DNA of 64,000 nt, taken from Enterobacterales bacterium. GTDB lineage: Bacteria > Pseudomonadota > Gammaproteobacteria > Enterobacterales > Enterobacteriaceae. This document shows positions 57,838-64,000 of this stretch, in pieces; position 1 is the stretch's first letter, and each line of letters opens with the position of its first letter. The DNA is taken from NCBI GenBank assembly GCA_015655145.1, contig JAATFO010000088.1:1-64000 (forward strand). Direction: 5' to 3'. Made by a program: the position numbers and the translations under genes. Below the pieces are notes generated by a model. That model saw nothing but the letters and a program-made list of their open reading frames with translations, was not told the DNA's origin and did no database searches.

Positions 57838-58737
57838 TCAGGATGAGAACAAGGCAATGAGCACCGGGGCAAGCAAGCTAAGTACAAAGCCGTGGACAAT
57901 GGCCGCCGGAACAATTTCTATCCCTCCCGTACGTTGCAGTACCGGAAGGGTGAAATCCATGGATGTCGCCCCACACAGGCCCAGCGCACTGGCGCGATGC
58001 TGTTGCATCAAACCCGGGATTAACATAATGGCGATCAACTCGCGCAGCAGGTCGTTGAAAAAGGCGGCACTGCCGATGACCGGTCCAAACGCTTCGGTCA
58101 TTAAAATACCCGAAAGGGAGTACCAGCCATAACCACTGGCTAGCGCCAGACCGGTTTTTAGCGGTAGACCCAGCAACCATGCGGCCACAGCGCCGCCGAT
58201 TAGCGCGCTCACGCACACCACCATGGCGACCGTCATACCATGGCGATTAAGCATGATTTGGCGAACTGTCATGCCGCTGCTACGTAGCTGAGTACCGACA
58301 AGAAATAGCAGCAAAATCAATGCATATTCACTGGCTTGTGAAGCAAATTGCAAGGGCGGCCATGCAGTTAACCCGAGCAGAAATCCAGCCAGCACCACCG
58401 CCAGCAATGTCAATGATTCCAGCGCCATATGCAAACGGGAGGGCAGCTTTTCCTGGTTATGTTGATGGGTCCATGACTGGTATTTTTCCAGCAGGCGTAA
58501 CGCCAGGACATTACAGGTAAGGATGGCAATGATGCTCACCACGGCGTAATGTAAAATCGCCAGCAGATTGTGGCTGAGGTCATCGAGGAAAGCCAGGTTC
58601 ATCCCCATGAAAAACAAGATGATGTAAACCATTGCACTGAGTAAACGATTAATTTTCCGTTGTTGTGCGGCGCTCCTGAATGGGAGCAGATAGCCGATAA
58701 TCAGCGGCAAAAGAATGATCAGTAATCCTGAGTACAT
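57838..58737 (-). CDS. lysO: Lysine exporter LysO
   Basis: Inner-membrane L-lysine exporter (also thialysine). The ATG of MYSGLLIILLPLIIGY gives 299 residues, exactly the E. coli length; an ATG six codons earlier exists, and neither has a strong ribosome site. Eight or more helices; family blocks LILLLFLVGTQLR near 150 and GATSMDFTLPVLQRTGGIE near 255 are intact. It lies between poxB and cspD; the E. coli neighbours aqpZ, ybjD, ybjX and macAB are not here. Confidence 0.95.
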   Translation of the reverse strand: MYSGLLIILLPLIIGYLLPFRSAAQQRKINRLLSAMVYIILFFMGMNLAFLDDLSHNLLAILHYAVVSIIAILTCNVLALRLLEKYQSWTHQHNQEKLPSRLHMALESLTLLAVVLAGFLLGLTAWPPLQFASQASEYALILLLFLVGTQLRSSGMTVRQIMLNRHGMTVAMVVCVSALIGGAVAAWLLGLPLKTGLALASGYGWYSLSGILMTEAFGPVIGSAAFFNDLLRELIAIMLIPGLMQQHRASALGLCGATSMDFTLPVLQRTGGIEIVPAAIVHGFVLSLLAPVLIALFSS

Positions 58738-58963
58738 CGCGCGGGGATCGTCCATGTCGGTAATTGTAGCGACACGCTATCCAAAAAATTCTGTCGAGTA
58801 AAGTTACGATTTCCATGGCACAGTAAGCTACACGGCGCGACGCGGAATTTATTCCACCGGTTTGAGTCATATGGCGGGCGCGAGGAACAGGAGATTAACC
58901 CGCTGGGTTGAAAAATCGGGGGGTGTCCCAATCTTAGATCCTAAGCGTGCGGCATTGTGATGA

Positions 58964-58993
58964 TAAAAAGTGCCCGCCGTGTTGGCGGGCACT
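58964..58993 (-). terminator. Rho-independent terminator of cspD
   Basis: Perfect 9-bp stem GTGCCCGCC / GGCGGGCAC with a 5-nt loop. On the minus strand it is followed by a T5 run, 35 bp past the cspD stop. Confidence 0.88.
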
Positions 58994-59027
58994 CTTGCTC
59001 CGGGTTAAAGGCGGTATGAAGCAAGCT

Positions 59028-59255
59028 TCAGGCCGTGGCCGTTTCTGCCGTCGCTACCGGAATGATAAGGCTGGCATGATCGCCTTTTGGCCCTTGATGC
59101 ACATCAAACTGGACGTGTTGCCCGGCTTTCAGGGTTCTGTATCCGTCCATCTGAATCGTGGAGTAGTGTGCGAAGATATCATCGCCGCCTCCAATGGGGC
59201 AGATAAAGCCGAAACCTTTGGCGTTGTTGAACCATTTAACAGTACCCGTCTTCAT
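59028..59255 (-). CDS. cspD: Cold-shock-like protein CspD
   Basis: Single cold-shock domain (75 residues, E. coli 74). E. coli CspD is induced in stationary phase, not by cold, and inhibits DNA replication by binding single strands. The start is the ATG of MKTGTVKWFNNAKGFGF. RNP1 KGFGFI and RNP2 DIFAHYS are intact. The C-terminus ends ATAETATA, unstructured like the E. coli tail. It diverges from clpS, the E. coli arrangement. Confidence 0.95.
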   Translation of the reverse strand: MKTGTVKWFNNAKGFGFICPIGGGDDIFAHYSTIQMDGYRTLKAGQHVQFDVHQGPKGDHASLIIPVATAETATA

Positions 59256-59571
59256 GCTGCTACATCCTCGCAAGACGTGTTGATAAGTAGGTAAGATGAA
59301 TTAAGCGATGCGTTGGTTTAATTTAAAACACAATCCGCTTATCTCTGTAGTAATGTAGAGATAATGGCCTTAGCGTCAAGCAAAGCGTCTGTTCTGATGG
59401 TGAGATAATCGTCAAAATTTGAAGCAGTTAACGCTATTACTCATTTTGTGATGGCGGTCGCCTTCGGGTTCTGCCGGATCAATTTCGCTGTCCATGCGCT
59501 TGTTCGGGCGAGCGTGTTAAACTGATGGTATGTCAGATATATTTAATACCAGCACGTAACGACGGATTACT
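59256..59571. other. Divergent cspD/clpS spacer
   Basis: 316 bp. Promoters for both sides are expected; AT-rich stretches at 59320-59370 (cspD side) and 59530-59560 (clpS side) are candidates. No regulator site was identified and no small gene is evident. Confidence 0.45.
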
Positions 59572-59892
59572 ATGGGAAATACGAAAAACGGGCTTAATGT
59601 TGAACAACTTGCAGAAGAGAAATTACATGAAGGTCTTAAGCCGCCTTCGATGTATAAAGTTATACTTAACAATGATGATTACACGCCGATGGAATTTGTT
59701 ATTGACGTTCTGCAAAAGTTCTTTTCTTATGATGTTGAACGTGCAACGCAACTGATGCTGACGGTTCACTACCAGGGGAAAGCGATTTGTGGTGTATTTA
59801 CTGCGGAAGTCGCGGAAACCAAAGTCGTGCTGGTGAACCGATACGCCAGAGAACATGAGCATCCGTTGCTATGTACGCTGGAAAAAGCCTGA
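59572..59892 (+). CDS. clpS: ClpS, N-end rule adaptor for ClpAP
   Basis: Delivers proteins with Leu, Phe, Tyr or Trp N-termini to ClpAP. It has 106 residues, as in E. coli. A disordered N-terminal tail (about 1-25) enters ClpA. The folded core has the N-degron pocket in [11 protein letters not shown] near 34-44 and the [14 protein letters not shown] segment near 63-76 with the zinc and binding His. It is 56 bp upstream of clpA. The Leu/Phe-transferase that makes such N-ends, aat, is 3 kb away. Confidence 0.96.
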   Translation: MGNTKNGLNVEQLAEEKLHEGLKPPSMYKVILNNDDYTPMEFVIDVLQKFFSYDVERATQLMLTVHYQGKAICGVFTAEVAETKVVLVNRYAREHEHPLLCTLEKA

Positions 59893-59948
59893 CCGGCATT
59901 GCGCCATCCGGGCACAATCTGTAGGGCGATAATTGGGGGAGGTGCCTA

Positions 59949-62225
59949 ATGCTCAATCAAGAACTGGAACTCAGTTTAAACATGGCTTTCGCCAGAGCGC
60001 GTGAGCACCGTCATGAGTTTATGACCGTCGAGCATCTGTTACTGGCGCTGCTCAGTAATCCGTCGGCCAGAGAGGCGCTGGAAGCCTGTACGGTGGATAT
60101 TGTAGCCCTGCGGCAGGAACTCGAAACCTTCATTGAACAAACGACCCCGGTGCTGCCCGCTTCAGAAGAGGAGCGCGATACGCAACCGACGCTTAGCTTC
60201 CAGCGTGTTCTGCAACGCGCGGTATTCCATGTCCAGTCATCCGGGCGCAGTGAAGTGTCCGGCGCCAATGTGCTGGTCGCTATTTTTAGCGAGCAGGAGT
60301 CTCAGGCGGCTTATCTACTGCGTAAACATGAAGTCAGCCGTCTTGATGTGGTGAACTTTATCTCCCATGGTACGCGTAAAGACGAACCAGGCCAGGCGTC
60401 AGGTACCGAAAATCCAGTTAATGAAGAGCAGGCCGGCGGGGAGGATCGTATGGAAAACTTCACCACCAACCTTAATCAGCTTGCGCGTGTCGGCGGTATC
60501 GATCCCTTGATCGGCCGCGATAAAGAGCTGGAACGGACGATTCAGGTGCTGTGCCGGCGTCGTAAGAATAACCCATTATTGGTGGGGGAATCTGGTGTGG
60601 GTAAAACCGCCATCGCGGAAGGATTGGCCTGGCGTATTGTGCAAGGTGATGTGCCTGAAGTCATGCGCGAGTGCACGATTTATTCGCTGGATATTGGTTC
60701 GTTGCTTGCTGGCACTAAATATCGTGGTGATTTTGAAAAACGGTTTAAAGCGTTGTTGAAACAGCTTGAACAGGATAAAAGCAGCATTCTGTTTATTGAT
60801 GAGATTCATACCATTATTGGTGCCGGCGCTGCATCGGGTGGGCAAGTTGACGCCGCAAATCTGATCAAGCCATTACTGTCGAGCGGCAGGATCCGCGTGA
60901 TGGGTTCTACCACTTATCAGGAGTTTAGTAACATCTTTGAGAAAGATCGTGCACTGGCGCGTCGTTTCCAGAAAATCGATATTACCGAGCCGTCGATTGA
61001 TGAAACAGTGCAGATTCTGAACGGTCTGAAGCCGAAATATGAAGCGCATCATGATGTGCGTTATACCGCTAAAGCAGTACGTGCGGCGGTTGAGCTGGCG
61101 GTAAAATATATCAATGATCGTCATTTGCCGGATAAAGCCATTGATGTCATTGATGAAGCAGGCGCGCGCAGCCGTCTGATGCCGGTGAATAAACGTAAAA
61201 AGACCGTTAATGTTGCGGATATCGAATCTGTGGTTGCGCGTATTGCGCGCATTCCGGAGAAGAGCGTTTCCGCCACCGATCGTGATGCGTTGAAAACACT
61301 CGGAGATCGCCTGAAAATGTTGGTATTTGGTCAGGATAAAGCGATCGATGCGTTAACCGAGGCGATCAAAATGAGTCGTGCGGGATTAGGCCAGGATCGT
61401 AAACCTGTTGGATCGTTCTTGTTTGCCGGACCTACCGGCGTCGGTAAAACCGAAGTCACGGTGCAACTGGCGAAAGCGTTGGGCATTGAATTGTTACGCT
61501 TTGATATGTCGGAATATATGGAACGTCATACGGTGAGTCGTCTGATTGGCGCCCCGCCGGGCTATGTCGGTTTTGATCAGGGAGGACTGTTGACGGATGC
61601 GGTGATAAAACATCCGCATGCTGTGGTGTTGCTCGACGAGATTGAGAAAGCGCACCCTGATGTATTCAATCTGTTGTTGCAGGTTATGGATAACGGCATG
61701 TTGACCGATAACAATGGCCGTAAAGCCGATTTCCGCAACGTGGTATTGGTGATGACAACCAATGCCGGCGTACGTGAAACAGAGCGTAAATCCATTGGTC
61801 TGATTCAACAGGATAACAGTACCGATGCGATGGAAGAGATCAAAAAGATCTTTACGCCGGAGTTTCGTAATCGTCTTGATAACATCATCTGGTTCAGCCA
61901 TTTGTCGCAAAATGTTATCAATCAGGTGGTTGATAAGTTCATTGTGGAACTTCAGGCACAACTGGATGCGAAAGGTGTTTCGCTGGAGGTCAGTGATGAA
62001 GCACGTGACTGGCTGGCGGAAAAAGGGTATGACAAAGCGATGGGGGCCCGTCCGATGGCTCGCGCAGTGCAGGAAAACCTGAAAAAACCGCTGGCTAATG
62101 AATTACTGTTTGGTTTGCTGGTGGAAGGGGGCTCGGTTTCTGTTGGGCTCGACAAAGAGAACAATCAGTTGACCTACCACTTCCTGAGTGCGCAGAAACA
62201 GAAGACGACAGGAACGGTGCATTAA
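59949..62225 (+). CDS. clpA: ClpA, ATPase subunit of ClpAP protease
   Basis: Hexameric AAA+ unfoldase feeding ClpP. It has 758 residues, as in E. coli. The N-domain (1-142) binds ClpS. D1 has Walker A GESGVGKT at 213-220 and Walker B ILFIDE near 280. D2 has Walker A GPTGVGKT near 495 and [10 protein letters not shown] near 560. The IGL loop (RKSIGLIQ near 616) docks on ClpP, whose gene is elsewhere. GGGGGAGG precedes the ATG. Confidence 0.97.
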   Translation: MLNQELELSLNMAFARAREHRHEFMTVEHLLLALLSNPSAREALEACTVDIVALRQELETFIEQTTPVLPASEEERDTQPTLSFQRVLQRAVFHVQSSGRSEVSGANVLVAIFSEQESQAAYLLRKHEVSRLDVVNFISHGTRKDEPGQASGTENPVNEEQAGGEDRMENFTTNLNQLARVGGIDPLIGRDKELERTIQVLCRRRKNNPLLVGESGVGKTAIAEGLAWRIVQGDVPEVMRECTIYSLDIGSLLAGTKYRGDFEKRFKALLKQLEQDKSSILFIDEIHTIIGAGAASGGQVDAANLIKPLLSSGRIRVMGSTTYQEFSNIFEKDRALARRFQKIDITEPSIDETVQILNGLKPKYEAHHDVRYTAKAVRAAVELAVKYINDRHLPDKAIDVIDEAGARSRLMPVNKRKKTVNVADIESVVARIARIPEKSVSATDRDALKTLGDRLKMLVFGQDKAIDALTEAIKMSRAGLGQDRKPVGSFLFAGPTGVGKTEVTVQLAKALGIELLRFDMSEYMERHTVSRLIGAPPGYVGFDQGGLLTDAVIKHPHAVVLLDEIEKAHPDVFNLLLQVMDNGMLTDNNGRKADFRNVVLVMTTNAGVRETERKSIGLIQQDNSTDAMEEIKKIFTPEFRNRLDNIIWFSHLSQNVINQVVDKFIVELQAQLDAKGVSLEVSDEARDWLAEKGYDKAMGARPMARAVQENLKKPLANELLFGLLVEGGSVSVGLDKENNQLTYHFLSAQKQKTTGTVH

Positions 62226-62247
62226 CGCTTCATGGCGTGTTGTGACG

Positions 62248-62279
62248 AAAAAGGCGATGTCTTTGACATCGCCTTTTTT
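62248..62279 (+). terminator. Rho-independent terminator of clpA
   Basis: Perfect stem AAAAAGGCGATGTC / GACATCGCCTTTTT with a TTT loop and a T6 run, 22 bp after clpA. The A and T runs make it bidirectional. The remaining spacer to 62510 has no gene; E. coli has serW (tRNA-Ser) there. Confidence 0.92.
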
Positions 62280-62510
62280 ATGCTTTATCTCAGTGATCTG
62301 GCCATACTGATCTTAATTAACAGGCATCGTTTACTTTGATTATCAGGTGTATGGCTATTGTGGATGACGTTCTGTCAATGAGAAAGCACCGAGTGATTAC
62401 AAGGTGCTCCTGAATCCGGAAACCACCTGCCGTGGTAAGAGGCAATCTGCTTAGTCTTGCAATAACGCCGATGTGCTCAGTAAAAACATAAGATCAAAGA
62501 ATGTGGCAAA

Positions 62511-63086
<576 letters not shown>

Positions 63087-63779
63087 CTAAAAAAGTACCT
63101 GTGGCTGCCAGCAATCCACAGGCATTGTCTGATGAGCGAGCGTATTTAGCACGTGTAAATAGTTTTTACGTGGAATCTCTTTGGCGCCGAGTGATGCAGT
63201 ATGGTGATTAAGTACCTGGCAATCGATCAGTTTACCGCCATGTTGATGGAAATACTGGCTAAAAACCAATAATGCGGTTTTTGATGCATTCGGGCTGCGG
63301 CTGAACATCGATTCACCGCAAAAAATCTGTCCCAGAGGGAGACCATACAGACCGCCAACCAGTTTTTGATCACGCCATACTTCTATCGATTGCGCACGCC
63401 CCATAGCGAACAACGTTAACCAGGCCTGTTTCACCTCCGGGGTTATCCAGGTCCCTTCCTGGCGTTCACTGGCACACCCGTCGATCACGCCGCAAAAATC
63501 TTTATTCAGGGTAACCTGGTACGGTGAATGGCGATGAAAATGTTTCATGCTGCGACTGAGATGGAATTCTTGCGGTAACAGCACGGCGCGGGGATCGGGC
63601 GACCACCACAGAATGGGGTCACCCGGTGAAAACCAGGGAAATATGCCGCCATAGTAGGCGCTAAGTAAGCGCGCAGGGCTTAAATCACCGCCCATGGCTA
63701 ATAAACCATTGGGTTCTCGCAGCGCCATCTCAGGCGGCGGGAAATGCAGTGATTCATCTGACAACTGAATCAATCTCAT
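63087..63779 (-). CDS. aat: Leucyl/phenylalanyl-tRNA-protein transferase
   Basis: Adds Leu or Phe from aminoacyl-tRNA to proteins with N-terminal Arg or Lys, making them ClpS/ClpAP substrates. It has 230 residues (E. coli 234; the difference is at the C-terminus). Signature blocks are [21 protein letters not shown] near 49 and [16 protein letters not shown] and the [19 protein letters not shown] segment. It lies downstream of cydC, as in E. coli, 132 bp after the cydC stop. Confidence 0.96.
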   Translation of the reverse strand: MRLIQLSDESLHFPPPEMALREPNGLLAMGGDLSPARLLSAYYGGIFPWFSPGDPILWWSPDPRAVLLPQEFHLSRSMKHFHRHSPYQVTLNKDFCGVIDGCASERQEGTWITPEVKQAWLTLFAMGRAQSIEVWRDQKLVGGLYGLPLGQIFCGESMFSRSPNASKTALLVFSQYFHQHGGKLIDCQVLNHHTASLGAKEIPRKNYLHVLNTLAHQTMPVDCWQPQVLF

Positions 63780-63911
63780 GTCATTTGTTACTCACACAGT
63801 GGTTCATCCCCGTCATTTCACATTGCCCATGTGTTGGCGACGGTACCCGGTTCGCCCACATTGCTGGCTGGCGTCAGCGCACAGGTATCCACATGCCCTG
63901 CAACCTGATAT

Positions 63912-64000
63912 TTAGCCGGTATAAGGTGCAAAGCGTTGCTGGAAATGCCAGTAGCGTCCCTGTTTTAACAGCAATTCGTCATGTTTCCCTTGCTCAATAA
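63912..64000 (-). CDS. cydC: CydC, C-terminal end (partial)
   Basis: The last 28 codons read IEQGKHDELLLKQGRYWHFQQ and end RFAPYTG. The IEQG-H-ELL pattern after the ABC domain and the position before aat identify CydC, an ABC exporter subunit that with CydD sends glutathione and cysteine to the periplasm and is needed to assemble bd oxidase. Most of the gene lies beyond the window. The tail is a few residues longer than in E. coli. Confidence 0.8.
   Translation of the reverse strand, partial: IEQGKHDELLLKQGRYWHFQQRFAPYTG

Noticed and set aside
63749-64000. Plus-strand frame at the right edge
   Set aside because: It is antisense to the end of cydC and the start of aat, which are conserved on the minus strand.

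Overview
The window is bacterial chromosome from a member of the Enterobacterales. Nearly every gene aligns end to end with an Escherichia coli K-12 counterpart, and the blocks keep E. coli-like order: tRNA-asnB-nagDCAB/nagE-glnS-fur-fldA-ybfE-ybfF-seqA-pgm, ybgI-pxpBCA, gltA-sdhCDAB-sucABCD-cydABX-ybgE, ybjL-ybjM-nfsA-(rimK)-ybjN-potFGHI-ybjO-rlmC-artMQIP-ybjQ-amiD-ltaE-poxB-lysO-cspD-clpS-clpA-infA-aat-cydC. Several details (a DUF969/DUF979 pair after pxpA, the longer NagE membrane domain, sdaC after ybgE) point away from Escherichia itself, toward a Pectobacteriaceae, Yersiniaceae or Sodalis-type lineage. That placement is inference from gene content only.

Layout. 1-170: two tRNA genes. 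0.4-9 kb: asparagine synthetase, then the amino-sugar regulon, with nagBACD diverging from the nagE PTS gene across a control region holding two NagC-type palindromes. 9-16.2 kb: housekeeping genes (glnS, fur, fldA, ybfE, ybfF, seqA, pgm). 16.3-21.8 kb: ybgI and a five-gene 5-oxoproline module (pxpBCA plus a two-gene membrane pair). 21.9-33.6 kb: the TCA block, with gltA divergent from sdhCDAB-sucABCD. 34.4-37.6 kb: cytochrome bd-I oxidase. 37.7-39.8 kb: a DUF3313 lipoprotein and a serine transporter where E. coli has ybgC-tolQRAB-pal. 40-50.5 kb: ybjL to rlmC, including the putrescine transporter. 50.5-53.4 kb: arginine transporter. 53.6-58.8 kb: ybjQ, amiD, ltaE, poxB, lysO. 59-64 kb: cspD, clpSA, infA, aat and the 3' end of cydC. 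The last two genes belong to the N-end rule: Aat adds the N-degron that ClpS and ClpA then recognise.

The genes form a coherent central-metabolism and respiration segment: GlcNAc uptake and catabolism, the whole 2-oxoglutarate/succinate arm of the TCA cycle, pyruvate oxidase and a high-affinity quinol oxidase, plus amino-acid and polyamine transport. There is no prophage, insertion sequence, CRISPR array or secretion cluster.

The most informative irregularities are signs of erosion relative to E. coli. rimK is reduced to a frameshifted C-terminal relic between nfsA and ybjN. grxA is missing and ybjC survives at most as a 3' stub. chiPQ, hcp-hcr, aqpZ, macAB, artJ and serW are absent from their expected places. 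No wholly new system is evident. The best candidate for under-described biology is the DUF969/DUF979 membrane pair inside the 5-oxoprolinase operon.
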